A stretch of 64,000 nucleotides of DNA from Tupaia tana (Eukaryota > Chordata > Mammalia > Scandentia > Tupaiidae), in contig JAKSZU010000025.1 in assembly GCA_026018925.1 (NCBI GenBank), forward strand, positions 22,764,891-22,828,890. Reading direction: 5' to 3'. The notes under the pieces were generated by a model, which saw only the letters and a program-made list of their open reading frames with translations, was not told the DNA's origin and did not search any database. Of the stretch, positions 44,684 through 55,884 are shown one piece after another. How positions within the stretch are numbered: the stretch's first letter is position 1; every line of letters begins with the position of its first letter. A program made the translations under genes and the position numbers.

Positions 44684-44863
44684 AAAAATTATCTATTAAT
44701 TTAATTTATTTACTATTAGTATTATTTTTAAGATTTTGACCAAAGAGAGACAGAGAGAGAAAGAAGGATATTGAAAAAACAAGCTATCAGGTTGGGGCTT
44801 GAACCATGGTCAACCATGTGGAAATCTAGCATCCCAACCACCACACCACCTGCTGGCCCCAAA
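44684..44863 (-). mobile_element. SINE family B, antisense
   Basis: TTTTAAGATTTTGACCAAAG, GGGGCTTGAACCATGGTC and CCACACCACCTGCTGGCCCC. Confidence 0.88.
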
Positions 44864-46035
44864 ATTCATTTGTTTACTACTTCCAAACTCATGTTGAAAC
44901 TCTTAGGATGACAATTTCTTTCTTTCCCTTTTTCCCTGGGAGAGGAATGAATTCAACAGTAAAAGAAAGAACATTCTTTCATTGTCATTCAGTGGGAAGA
45001 AGTTCTGTGGAGGTTGCAGACATGAATAGTTGAATCTAATGCGGTGAGTATTTAACGGTATGGAAACTCAGTAGTTCTGGGTAAGTTGGTTTGACATTTG
45101 CAGTAGTTGTTGAATGAAATGTTATTTTAATGAAAAAGAGGCCATTATTAGCAAATGCAATTTAACTATATGAAGTCATAAAAATTTGCATTTTATTATC
45201 GCTCTTGTAAGGACTTTAAGAGAAGATATGGTGGGAATTATGGGTCCTTTTCTTCTTCTTAGATACTTTACAGTATTTTCAGACAAGCATGTTTATTTCC
45301 TGGGTTGTTTAGACTTTGTCTAATCATATGACTTTAGAATATTTTCAGTGTTTTATTTTATTTTTTTGAGCAGTAGTTGTCCTATAGGTATTTCATACAT
45401 TGGTTGTAGTGTGTACTCTTAGGCTAAAGGCCCTGCTATGTAGGTTTATTTACTGGCTCACATACAGCATTGATGTGTGTCCCGTCAAGTTGTACTGAAT
45501 AACTCTCCCGGAGCAATGTGACAGAGCTGCCTCATCTGACAGAGTCGTTACCATATCTCTATTCTCCAGGAAGACACTTGTAGTCAGTCATTTCATACTT
45601 TGTCTCTTTCAAGGGCTGGTTGGAACATGGACCCTCTCTCTCCTCCAGCTTTATTTAATGGTGTCTCCCTGCACCCAACTCTGGGCTCTGGTCCTAGGCT
45701 CAATCTTGGAAGACTCATCTCCCTATAGAGTTAACCAGAATGACAAAAAACTTACAAGCCAGAATTTTCCTACCGGGATAATGGCTAGTGTTTTACGAAG
45801 TGCTTTTACTCAGAGGAATAATCTTAGTTCTGCATTCCTTTAGCTTCTAGTGCTGAATTTCCCATTTGCTCTCCCACTGGCATTTGTGAACATTGTTTTA
45901 TAGTGGAAACCAAAACAGAGAAGGTCTGTTCTCACGGTGCTAGCATGTTCAGAAAAGAGCCAGAACAGAATCTAGTAAATAAGAAAGTAAACTATGGCGA
46001 TAAGGTCAGAAAATGAAAGTGCTGTAAGAAGATGA
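44864..46035. other. Unique sequence, nothing recognised
   Basis: AT-rich; no supported gene or repeat. Confidence 0.3.
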
Positions 46036-46037
46036 AA

Positions 46038-46135
46038 CAAGGGACCAGCAGAAGGTGTAGTGGTTACTTTGCTGGACTCCCCCATGGTTGACCATGGTTG
46101 GAGTCCCAGACCCAGTGCCTTAAAACTCATGCCTG

Positions 46136-46171
<36 letters not shown>

Positions 46172-46335
46172 CCAAGATTCCGAGAGGAGAATGGGAGAGG
46201 AGAAAGGATTGTAGTGTGGCCATCCTCTCTGGGGAAAGGGAGGTGATTTCTCACTTTCTATTTCTCCATCTCTCTCTGTCTCTCCAGTGAGCACATGTGC
46301 CCTATAGCAAAAATCATTCTAAAAAAAAAAAAGAA
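46038..46335 (+). mobile_element. SINE family A with expanded GT run
   Basis: Head GGGACCAGCAGAAGGTGTAG, an internal (TG)n run at about 46138-46170, CCGAGAGGAGAATGGGAG and end GCCCTATAGCAAAAATCATT. The GT run grew from the element's own GTGTGCGTG segment. Confidence 0.9.
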
Positions 46336-47615
46336 AGGAAAAAGGAAAAAGAAAATGAAAAAAGGTAGGGTGGCATGAAGGCCATATGAGATGGAGTGCT
46401 CAGGAAGGCCTCCCCAGAGGACATGACATTTGCTTTGAGACCTGGTAGAAGGTGTTTTACCACTTGAATTATAGTTATTAATTTTAATTTCCTATTCTAG
46501 ATACTATACTCCTTAAGGAGTATAGAATCCTCCAGAACTTATAACATGTGCTGCCTTCTACTTGGGAGGTGTGCAATCAACAGTTAAGCGAATGATAATG
46601 GTCTCATACTGATCTACAGAACCTGAGAACTAAAAATTATTAACTTTATTTTACAGAGCAGTGAAATCACTTGGTTAAGATAGTGAGTGGAGGCTCAAAC
46701 CCATGCCATTATGCTAATCTTTCTGGAAGCCCATAGGTAGTTTTTCAGAGGAATGTGGATGCAATTTTAGGTAGGGGAATTCAAGCCTTTTGAAATTATG
46801 GAAATGCCAGTTTAAAAATGGGGAACACCACTACAGGATCAAGAAGTTGGCAGTTCTGTGCTCTGACTATCAGGAAATGATGGTTTAGGTGGGTGCAGAA
46901 CAGAAGGGGGGAACTGTATCTGGCCCACCGCTAGCTATGTTAAGTCTCTGGGTGGAGAGTTGCTTTAGATAATGGACAGAAAGGGTTTAGAAGTTTGCTT
47001 GTTGGTGTGCCCCTTTCATACCTTGCCTGTTGGTACTGGACTTCCCTGTAAAGCCAGTGAGCAGAAGAGATGTGACTCAGGCCCAGTCAGCTGCTGGGCG
47101 TCTGGAGAAGGAGACCGTAGTGGTGCCTAGCCAGAGCAGGGAGGAAGTGAAGGGTTAATGCTTTTCCCATAGGCTGGACTGTCTCTGTGCACCCCAAGCA
47201 CTCATAGTAAGGGTTTTAAGATTCGCTGCCCCTTGTTTGGATTGCACACTTGCTTGATAACTTGGTTCTCCATGTAACTGCCTCTAGGAAGAAAACGAGT
47301 TGTTCATGTTGACATAGGTATTCCATCATGCTTGGTGAAAGTTCTATGTCTTACTACAAAACAATAAATTGGCCAGTTTGTAAAAAGAAGAAGGAGAAGA
47401 GTAAGAATAATAATGAGAAGAAATGTTTGCTATCTATTTCTATTATCTAGACTCTAGAGCCCAGCACTTTTCATGGAGTAGTACCAGGAAGTGAAGTGGA
47501 CATTTAAGACATAAATGAAGAAAACTCTTCAGTTATCTGGTTTACCTTGATATTACTTCAGTACTCTTCGGTGACTTTTATTGGGCTTTATCTTTGGTAT
47601 TTATCTTTTAACCTA
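46336..47615. other. Mostly unique DNA with a MIR trace
   Basis: TTTTACAGAGCAGTGAAATC and GAGTGGAGGCTCAAACCC at about 46650 fit a reversed MIR core. The rest is unrecognised. Confidence 0.4.
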
Positions 47616-47619
47616 AGGG

Positions 47620-47898
47620 GGTGCATTAGTTAAGGATCTCCAGAGAAACAGAACTGACTTGAGAAAACTACTTAAGAGTTCTCACTTACTTGGTCTTTTG
47701 TTGGATTCAGACCTTCAGTGGATTGGATGAGGCCTACCCTCACTGGGGATGGCAACCTGCTCTACTCGGTTTACAGATTTAAATGTTAGTGTCTCCTAGA
47801 AACACCCTCACAGACATACTCACATAATAGTGTTTAACCAGATATCTGGGTACCCTGTGGCCTAGTCAAGTTGACATATAATGTTAACCACACAGATG
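47620..47898 (-). mobile_element. Old LTR-type fossil, antisense
   Basis: GATCTCCAGAGAAACAGAAC, CAGTGGATTGGATGAGGCCT, GATTTAAATGTTAGTGTCTC and GTCAAGTTGACATATAATGT match a widespread old eutherian LTR-class repeat in reverse. Subfamily not assigned; no coding part is attached. Confidence 0.6.
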
Positions 47899-48004
47899 AA
47901 AACTATGTTTATGTAGGAACTCATTCCCACTTGGAAGATTAGTGTGAAACACTGGATAAGGAAAATGCATGAAGTTTTATCTTACAGATACAGAATGATG
48001 TTGG

Positions 48005-48238
48005 GAAGGCCAACCTGTAGTGCAGTGGTTAAACACTGTGGAGGGAACTGCAATGTGAACCCTGGCCACAGTGGCTCCAAAAACACATTGAGTGTGTGTG
48101 TGCGTGTCCACCCAGGATCCTGATGGGATGGAGGAATGGATGGAGAGGGATGTGGTGTGACCAGGCCACACAGGAGGGCGTTCTCTTTCTCTCTCTTGCT
48201 CACACATATATGCCTAAACATACATGCCCTTTGGCATC
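48005..48238 (+). mobile_element. SINE family A-like, diverged
   Basis: GGCCAACCTGTAGTGCAGTG head, CAGGATCCTGATGGGATGG centre, CATGCCCTTTGGCATC end. The young SINE at 48255 follows directly. Confidence 0.7.
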
Positions 48239-48254
48239 AAAGAAAGAGAATAGT

Positions 48255-48526
48255 GGGAACCAGCAGTTAGCGTAATGGCTATGTCGCTGGACTCCCACGT
48301 AGTCGACCGCGGTTCGCGTCTCGGACCCGGTGGCTTACAGCTCACGCCGGGCGCGTGTGCGTGCGTGCCCAAGATCCCGAGAGGATAATGGAGGAGAAGG
48401 GATTGCGGCGTGACCATCCCCCCTGGGGGGTGATTTCTCGCTTTCTGTCTCTATGTCTTTCTCTGTCTGTCTGGCGAGCGCACGTGCCCTGTAGCAAAAA
48501 TCTCTCCAAAAAAAAAAAAAAAAAAA
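48255..48526 (+). mobile_element. SINE family A, young copy 2
   Basis: AAGAAAGAGAATAG flanks it (48240 and about 48525). It is almost identical to the copy at 41655, sharing the unusual GGTTCGCGTCTCGG and TTGCGGCGTGACC variants, so both came from one recent source. Confidence 0.95.
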
Positions 48527-48540
48527 GAAAGAGAATAGAA

Positions 48541-48935
48541 TGAAACAGAGCAGCTTGTATCAAAGAGCAAGGCATTGTGGGAAAGCACAGGAAAGAAGCA
48601 GGAGAAGGCTGTCGAATGTTTACAGTCTTTTGAGTGCGAGGGTATGGGGATTCAAGAACACACTCAGCATTCATCTAGATGGAGCATGCCTGGTGCCGTT
48701 TCCTTGTGTGAATGTGAATGATGCTCTCATGAGAAAAGCCACATACCAAAGAAGGAAGTGAGCATTAGGAGTGGGCCACAAGGGGTCTAGTGACATCATT
48801 TTGGGAAAAGTTTTCTTACAAGTTTAGAGAAGTCTTGTGCAGTGAACACAGGATGAAATTACAAAGATCTTATGGCGTGAATACAAATAATGGTATTTGT
48901 ATTTATTTGAGACTGTACACTCATAAATTTCTTAA
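48541..48935. other. Unique sequence, nothing recognised
   Basis: No feature is supported. Confidence 0.3.
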
Positions 48936-48937
48936 AT

Positions 48938-49065
48938 AATGCACTTTCTCACGTTCCTTCTCTCTCTTGCTCTCTCTGTCTACGTCTCTCTCTCTGTCTC
49001 TCTCTGGTGAGCACATGAAGCCTGCAGAAAATTAAATAATGATAATAATAATTGTAATTATAAAT
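48938..49065 (+). mobile_element. SINE 3' fragment (A'/B type)
   Basis: GCACTTTCTCACGTTCC, a long CT tract and CTCTGGTGAGCACATGAAGC remain with an AT-rich tail; the tRNA head is missing. Confidence 0.75.
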
Positions 49066-49349
49066 AAAATTTAATGAATAATTCTTTTATAGAAAAGGAA
49101 ACTGGGTCCAGCCTGGTGACACAGAATAGAGTAAATTGAACTGCAGTGCTGGAAGCCACGTGGCTAAGCTCAGATTCAGGTTCCTGAGTCATTCTAAGCC
49201 CTTGAGCTTGTGCACAAGATCCCAAGGAACTAGAGGGTTTGGAAAAGGGACCCCAGCAGTACAAGACCCTGTCAAGGGTGCTTATCTCACTCTTTTGTGT
49301 GTATAAATGCTCTCTATCATGAAGTTAAAAAAAAAGGAGGAAACAATAC

Positions 49350-49672
49350 CTTTATGATGTCATGATAGGGTCTTTGGATTAATTAAATTATCAGGGTATG
49401 GCCACCATGACTGATTCCTGGTTGATCTATCAGGAGAGGGAATGAAATCAGAACAGATACATACATGAACACACAGAGACACATGCTTCTGTTCTTTCTT
49501 GATGTGATATCCACATGGCCCTGGGGTCCTACCAACAGGAAAACCCTTCCTGGATTTGGTTCCTGGACCTTGGACCTTCAAGCCATGAGCTGAATAAACC
49601 TCTATCCTCTTAAGTTACCCAGTCTCAGGTATTTTCTATTTTTATCAGCAAAACTGGAAGAGAATAGAGTGA
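49350..49672 (+). mobile_element. MaLR (MST/THE1-like) solo LTR fossil
   Basis: TCATGATAGGGTCTTTGGAT, CTTGATGTGATATCCACATG, GACCTTGGACCTTCAAGCC, AGCTGAATAAACCTCTATCC and GTTACCCAGTCTCAGG keep the LTR order. Confidence 0.75.
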
Positions 49673-49769
49673 CTTTCCTCAAGTCATTTTCAACTCTGTA
49701 GTCCTGTCTGATGACAGTCACAACAGGTATCAGTATTAAAAATTATTTTATTTGTTTTGTTAGCTGTCG

Positions 49770-49902
49770 TGGTGATAGTTTACCTTTCCTTTGAGAATAT
49801 AAGCATGTTGGTAACAGAGAGTCTGACTGTAGTATTGTTTAGCACCTAGGAGAGGTTTGGCATGTCGAAAGCATTAAGTGCTTGATAAGTATTTGTTGAA
49901 TC
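49770..49902 (+). repeat. L2/MIR-type 3' end relic
   Basis: TAAGTGCTTGATAAGTATTT and GTTGAATCAAA resemble the shared L2/MIR 3' end. Confidence 0.5.
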
Positions 49903-50127
49903 AAAAGAAAGAACAAATTAATATATATAAGTGCAAAAGTAATAAAGCAGATATGTGGATGTGGATGCACATTAAGGAGAAGGTCTGCAATAATAATAAC
50001 AATAGTAATGACTACTATAAAAATGTCACATATGACCAGTTAAGGTATGGTATTCATTCTCATCTTGTGTCCCATGAAATAAAACTTGATTCTGCCACAT
50101 CCACCCACCACCAAAAACATTAATTTC

Positions 50128-50420
50128 AGGGTCAGCAGATGGCATAATGGTTATGTTACTGGACTCACACATGGCTGATTGCAGTTCGAGTCCTGGACCT
50201 GGTAGCATGAAACTCACGCTGGGTGTGTGTGTATGTGCCCAAAATTCCAAGAGGAGATTGTTGGAGAAGGGATTGAGTCATGGCCATCCCCTCTGCAGGG
50301 GCGAGGGGGGGCGGGGGTGAGAGGGGTGAGGAGGCAATTTCTCACTTTCTGTCTCTCTGTCTCTCTGGCAAGTGCACATGCCCAGTTGCAAACAAACAAA
50401 CAAACAAACAAAAAACTTTC
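50128..50420 (+). mobile_element. SINE family A
   Basis: Head GGGTCAGCAGATGGCATAAT, GCAGTTCGAGTCCTGGACC, a G-rich insert at about 50300, CT tract, and an (AAAC)n tail. Confidence 0.88.
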
Positions 50421-50455
50421 TAAAACAATTTAATTTCACAAAGCAAGAAGTGGTA

Positions 50456-50618
50456 AATATAACAATGTGTGCCAGGCTCATTATAAGCCCTTTAATGTAT
50501 TAACACATTTAATTCTTACAAGAATCTTATGAGGTAGGTGCTATTATTATCTGTTTTACAGATAAGGAAACCAAAGTATGGAGATGTTAGATAAGTCACA
50601 CAAGTCGCACAGAGCAAT
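50456..50618 (-). repeat. MIR relic, antisense
   Basis: TTATGAGGTAGGTGCTATTA, TTATCTGTTTTACAGATAAG and GAAACCAAAGTATGGAG are a clear reversed MIR core. Confidence 0.88.
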
Positions 50619-50948
50619 GTCACATGATCACTGGTGCATGGGGGCCAAGAGCTGAAATGAGGCACTCTGGTCCCATAACTATGCTCCTAACCACACCAGG
50701 AAGGAAAAAGCTAGAGAAGACGTTGGAGAGGAGCGATGGGAACCCTCAATCACTCGGCACAAGGCACAATGGTAGAAATCCCCATGAAGCATCTCAGTTC
50801 TTCCTGTGATGTTTCTTTCCAGCTGCTCTGGTCCTCCCCACCCCACGCCAACCCCAGGCAATGCACCTGCAGCTGGACACGCTCTTTTAATTTGCACACT
50901 CCCAGTCATTATGTCATTCAGAGTGGATGTTCAAAGGCTCCTCCTTTT
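50619..50948. other. Unique sequence, nothing recognised
   Basis: No feature is supported. Confidence 0.3.
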
Positions 50949-50961
50949 TAAAACCAGTGGG

Positions 50962-51216
50962 ATGTGTCAGTGAGGTAGCATGGTGCTAAGGCAGCTGGAT
51001 CTCTCATAGCTGAGTGTGTAGTTTGAGTCTGGAGCAGTGGCTTTAAAGACATGCTGGGCATGTGTGGGTGTGTCCTCCAAATCCTGAGAGGAGAATAGAG
51101 GAGAAGGGATTGAGGCATGGTCATTCCCATGGTGGGGGGGAGTGTGATTTCTCACTTTTTCTCTGTCTTTCTGGTGAGCATATGCACCTTGTAGCAAAAA
51201 ACAAAGCAGAACAAAA
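50962..51216 (+). mobile_element. SINE family A-like with target duplication
   Basis: AAACCAGTGGG lies before (about 50950) and after (about 51217). GTGAGGTAGCATGGTGCTAA, CTGAGAGGAGAATAGAGGAG, GTAGCAAAAAACAAAG. Confidence 0.85.
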
Positions 51217-51229
51217 AACCAGTGGGGAA

Positions 51230-52904
51230 TGATAAGTTCTTTTCCTGCCAGAAATTTATTTTTTCTCCTGTCATATCACACTAGTACCATTGACGTTAAT
51301 GTTTTAGGATTTGGGGTGGCAGTTTTGAGAGGTATAAAAATATTTATCTTTCTAGTTTACTTTTTTTCTCAAAAAAAAAAAAATCCAAAAGCATGGCACT
51401 ATGGATTAAATAAATTTCCTGACTATAGGAAAGCTGCTTACTCTCTGGGTTGGTCCCTAATTATACCGGGGAACAAGAGCATTCTATAGAGTAAGGATCA
51501 AAGTGTAAATGAGAAATAGAAAAGAAAGAAGCCTATACAGAAGCAATATATGCAAATAGAAAAATAAAAAAGTCCTCGAAAACGCTGATGCCTGGGAGGA
51601 GGGGCACTGAAGTTCTCGGGGTCTGCTCCATGTTTGTGCTACACAGTAAGTGATAGACGTTCATCTCTTCCACAGCGGACGTTGAGAAACACTTATCCTA
51701 CTAAGATGTAAGATGTCCTTGGTATTGTCCCACCCCAACACTTTCCTTTGTGTTTCGTGGCCTCACTTACCCTTGATCCAGCCCACGGAACTGTCTGCTC
51801 TAGATATGACCCAGAGAAGGTCTTAGCGTGTCAACCCTGGAGGCCAGCATGACCTGCTGAGGGCTTCTGAGGGCTCCTGCAGGCTCAAGAGGGACTTGAC
51901 AACTTGTTGAATACCTTATTTCACATTCCCACTTGGAGAATATGGGCTAGGAATTATGGTAGTGTGCGGACTGTAAGTGATGGCATTGAGCTGCAAGTCT
52001 TTTGCTTAGTAAGTCGGGTAATTTAGCCCATATATACACTCAAGATCTCTGGGAGACAATTATTAATAGAACAGTGCTTAATAATCACATGCAGAAAACT
52101 TGGAGAACAAATGCACTCTTACAGCCTGTTAACACTGAAAGGCCTCCAGTGTAACCCCCTTTCTGAGTGGCTAGGAGCTGAGGTGTGAAGTCGACTATGC
52201 TGACTTTCTGTCACTAGCTGATGGCAAAATAAAATCAGTATATCCTAACACCATGTGATGCCACGGTTATACAAGCCTGGTTTCAACCAGCTTTCCAGCA
52301 GAGCCATGTGGACTTCACGTAACAGCTGAAACCACACTTCAGTCTGAAGATGGCCATCTGTAAAAAGCCAAGCCAACCTCGAGCTAGCTTGGACAGCTTC
52401 AACGCTCACAGAATCCTTTCCATGACCCCATGGCCTCATTTACCAAATGTCTTTTTGAGACACTTGGTTACCAGAGATGTCTGGACCGTTGTTTCCTCTC
52501 ATTTTTACTGTCTGTGACTAAGTAACATTTCCTGGCTAGAAATTTCTTTAACCCCCTGTAATTCAGCTTCTATTTCCAGCACTTTGCTAAAGTAGCTTTG
52601 GCTAAGGTCAACAACGATTTCACATTACCAAAGATAATAGTCAACTCCCACAGTTCCTTTGCTTTCTAGAGCTGGCTGTTGGATGAGATACTGTTAGCCT
52701 TTTTCTCTGATTAGAGGTAGTCCTCCTTTGCTTTCAGGGAGGTTACTTCTTGATCTTTCTGTCTCTTTGAACATTCTTCTCAGCGTCTTTTGGGAGCCTA
52801 AAATTCTAACTACCTGCAATTCTTGTTCTTCCCAGAGTTCTTGTTTTATTGTTTTATCTGCTTTTTCAGAGATTTCCCCACCAATTTAAGAGCTCGATTT
52901 TTAT
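51230..52904. other. Long unique stretch, nothing recognised
   Basis: About 1.7 kb without SINEs, unusual for this window. There is an A-run near 51371. No frame longer than 86 codons has any recognisable motif. Confidence 0.4.
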
Positions 52905-53345
52905 CTGTTTTGGTTACACGTTGCTACAACAAACCACCTGAAACTTAGTGGTTAAAAGAGAAACAAATGATTAACTCCACAACTCTGTGGATTAACTAGA
53001 TGGTTCCTTTTTTTGTTGTATGGGCTAGGGTTCTGAGAAGGTCAGTTGTTCAAAATGGCCTTGCACACATGACTGGAAATCGGTGCTGGCCGCTGACTGG
53101 GTGCTCCCTAGGCTGACAATTGAGGGTCAATATCCTGTACACAGTCCTCTCCTTGTGACTATTTTGAGATTCCTTACAAGTGGTGACTTCCAAAGGGTGG
53201 AGGTGGGAGCTGCCAGTTCTCTTAAGACAGAGATTCAAAAGTCCTAGATGCCACTTCCACTGCATCGTATTGGTCAAAGCAAAATGACAGCTCAGGGGAA
53301 ATAAACTGAATCTCTTGACTGGGGGAGTGGTGTTTGCATGCAAGA
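52905..53345 (+). repeat. Ancient medium-reiteration repeat
   Basis: GTTGCTACAACAAACCACCT, AAACTTAGTGGTTAAAAG, ATTGGTCAAAGCAAAATGAC and AATAAACTGAATCTCTTGAC are the ordered blocks of the family also at 9835 and 56520. Confidence 0.6.
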
Positions 53346-53556
53346 TGGGACAGAATTGATGGTGGACATAGTTGGAGATTATTTACCATGTTTGACCTCT
53401 GGCTGTAATGATTGCCAATACTCCCACATGCAAAATACACTCACCCCTCTTTTGAAATTCTCATCCTGTTACGGAATCAGCTCACAGTCTAGGAGGTCAT
53501 CATTTCGGGCGAGAACAAATGAAGATGCAGTAGCTTCGGTCTGCCCCTTGAATATA

Positions 53557-54078
53557 GTTGTCTCTCCTCATCTACAGTTCAGCTTCCTGCGGTTTCTGTG
53601 ACCTGTGGTCAACCATAGTCCAAAAACACGAAATGGAAAATTCGAGGAATAAACAAAGTGTCTATTTAAAATTGTGCACAATGTTGAATAAGATAGTGAA
53701 ATTTTGTGCCTTCCTTCTCCATTCCGCCCCAGATGTGAATCATCCCTTTGTCCAGCGAATCCACCCTGTATGCCCTGCACACCCATTTGTCAATGATCAG
53801 ATTGTCTGCTGCTGTGTTGCTGTGCTTATATTCAAGTATACCTTATTTTACCTACTAATGGCCCAGAAGTGCAGTAGTGATGATGCCAGTGTATGATTAT
53901 ATTATTTTATTTTATTTTTAGTTATTGCTGTTAATCTCTTACTATGCCTAATTTATAAGTTCAACTTTGTCATAGGTATGTATGTATAGGGAAAAGCATA
54001 GCATATATAGAGTTTGGTATCATCCATGATCTTAGGTCTCCACTGGGGATCTTGGAACACATCCCTGCTCTACTACTG
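53557..54078 (+). mobile_element. Tigger1-derived non-autonomous DNA transposon (MER6-like)
   Basis: The left side has CCTGCGGTTTCTGTGACC, GAATCATCCCTTTGTCCAGC and GCTTATATTCAAGTATACC; the right side has GTTAATCTCTTACTATGCCT and TCATAGGTATGTATGTATAG. Between them lies the transposase start (MAQKCSSDDAS at 53859, compare MAPKRKSSDAG in Tigger), after which most of the ORF is deleted. Confidence 0.85.
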
Positions 54079-54318
54079 TGTAGCTTTTCAACTGTGGTTT
54101 CTTGAGTGAGAAGATCTATGGAACAAACAGGCAAGTGATCTTACGAGCTGACAACAAAAAGAGACATAATAAAGCGATGAATGGTTCTGCTAAAAAAGGG
54201 AGAGAACAGGAAGTACATAAACCACTGTTTCAACAGTTCTGAAATAGAACCAGGCGCACAGGACCGTTTTCCCTGGCTCCAGGGACAGAGAACGTTCCTT
54301 AATTAAGAGTTCATTTCC

Positions 54319-54582
54319 AGGGCCAGCCAGGTTGTGTGGTGGTTAAGGTGGTTGGATTCCCACATGGCCAACTGCATGGTTGCATTCCTGAAGTCAGTGG
54401 CTTGAAAAAACACACTGTGCATGTGTATGTATATGTGCCCGGAATCCCCAGAGGAGCATGGAGAGGATGGATTATGGGGTGATCATTCCCCTTGGGAGTA
54501 CTTTCTCACTTTCTCTCTCTCTCCCTCTCCAGTGGGCACACATGCCCTACAGTACACGCACACACACATGCACACACACATG
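54319..54582 (+). mobile_element. SINE family A-like with target duplication
   Basis: GAGTTCATTT flanks it (about 54308 and 54582). GGCCAGCCAGGTTGTGTGGT head, GAGGAGCATGGAGAGGATGG centre, CACATGCCCTACAGTAC and a (CACA)n tail. Confidence 0.88.
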
Positions 54583-54730
54583 AGTTCATTTTATTTCCAC
54601 TCCTTGTGAGTGGTTTTCCATGGCTCTTGGCTCTTCCCTTTGGAATCATGGCTTCATCTGCTGACTTGTCTTTCCTTTCCTATAAGACATGCCGTGCGTT
54701 GTAGCTGAGTAGCTTTCCATGTCCTATTAA
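54583..54730. other. Unique sequence
   Basis: Nothing is recognised. Confidence 0.25.
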
Positions 54731-54734
54731 TTTT

Positions 54735-54870
54735 TTTGTTTTGGTTGTGATAATGTGTATGGTCATGTCCTTATCTTGACTGATATGCACTGTATTTGTG
54801 CTGGGAAAAGCCATGTTGTACACTGTAAAGATGTATAGTGATTAAATGTAAATAATAGTAAAAATAACTA
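54735..54870 (+). mobile_element. L1 3' UTR end fragment
   Basis: TCTTGACTGATATGCACTG, TGCTGGGAAAAGCCATGTTG and TACACTGTAAAGATGT align with the minus strand of the composite element at about 60470-60550. It ends in an A-rich tail with TAATAGTAAAAATAAC. Confidence 0.7.
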
Positions 54871-55230
54871 CAAATGAACCCTTGATCTGTTTTTTACCTT
54901 GAGGCTATGTTTTCTTAGAAGTCTCTGGATTTTATTTATTTATTTCTGCCCTGTGGTCATTTTTTTAAGAATCTTTTTGCTTGCCAGAGAATCTGCAAAT
55001 ACAAAATCGTTTAAAAATCTCCCATTGGCATGTCTTACGTTGGAAATGTTGCCTCTGAATTCTGCTCGAAAGCTGAACAGTCCTCTCTTAAGTTCATTTT
55101 GTTCCTCCTGTGCTTTATCATTGACAGATAAAATAAACTGCTATGCTGCCTAAAAATCTTAGAGCCACACATGGATTAGATAATCTCCTTATTTTTCCTG
55201 TTGTTATAGGCAAAATTTCACTAATTATTC
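54871..55230. other. Unique AT-rich sequence
   Basis: No supported feature. Confidence 0.3.
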
Positions 55231-55234
55231 TGCG

Positions 55235-55680
55235 AGTATATAACTCATGTCTCTGTTAAGTGTTTAATTAAATTTGGCCTAAAGCTGCCTCCATACTTTG
55301 ATTCCCTCCATAGCGAATCACAACCTATGTAAACAAACTGCTCCTTAACAAAGAGGATACTCTACTAACAAATAACTGAGTCTTAGTCAATCCCAGCAGC
55401 CACACTTCAACTAATAGTGGGCTATCAACTGATCAGACCATGTCCATATAAGGCAAATGCCTCAGCACACACTGCCCAAATAGGGCAAATGCCCAGATGT
55501 AACCAGTCAAGCTGTGTCTGCAAGGCTCATTTTTCCTCTGTCTATAAAAACTGCCTGTCCCCATAACTGGGTGGAATTTCCAAACCTCTCCTGGTTCTGA
55601 GTACTCCTGATTCATGAACCATTTTTTCTTCCTCAAATAAACTCCTAAATTTTATTGGTCTAATGTTTTCCTTTTAATAT
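55235..55680 (+). mobile_element. ERV-class solo LTR fossil
   Basis: CTGCCTCCATACTTTGATTC, ACAAACTGCTCCTTAACAAA, CCAGTCAAGCTGTGTCTGCA, TCTATAAAAACTGCCTGTCC and the polyadenylation-like CAAATAAACTCCTAAATTTT give a promoter-to-poly(A) order typical of an LTR. No internal part is attached. Confidence 0.65.
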
Positions 55681-55799
55681 CCCTTATTCTATAATCCCTG
55701 GTGGAAATTTCCTCAATGCCCTTTCAGGCTTTATATTTCTTTCAAGCCCTCTCAGCTTCTGCCTGCTACCAAATTCTAAAGCTAATGTCATTTATATTC

Positions 55800-55876
55800 T
55801 TGAGTCATCAGAAAAGTCATGATACATTTTTGCTTAGAAAAACAGAAAAATACGTCATGAGTTTTCCGATGACCCA
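55800..55876. mobile_element. 77-bp palindromic mariner-type MITE
   Basis: The left arm TTGAGTCATCAGAAAAGTCA and right arm GAGTTTTCCGATGACCCA are inverted repeats about 30 bp long around a GCTTAGAAAAACAG loop. Same length and loop as the copy at 19552. Compare primate MADE1, an 80-bp mariner MITE of like design. Confidence 0.75.
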
Positions 55877-55884
55877 GTGGATTT

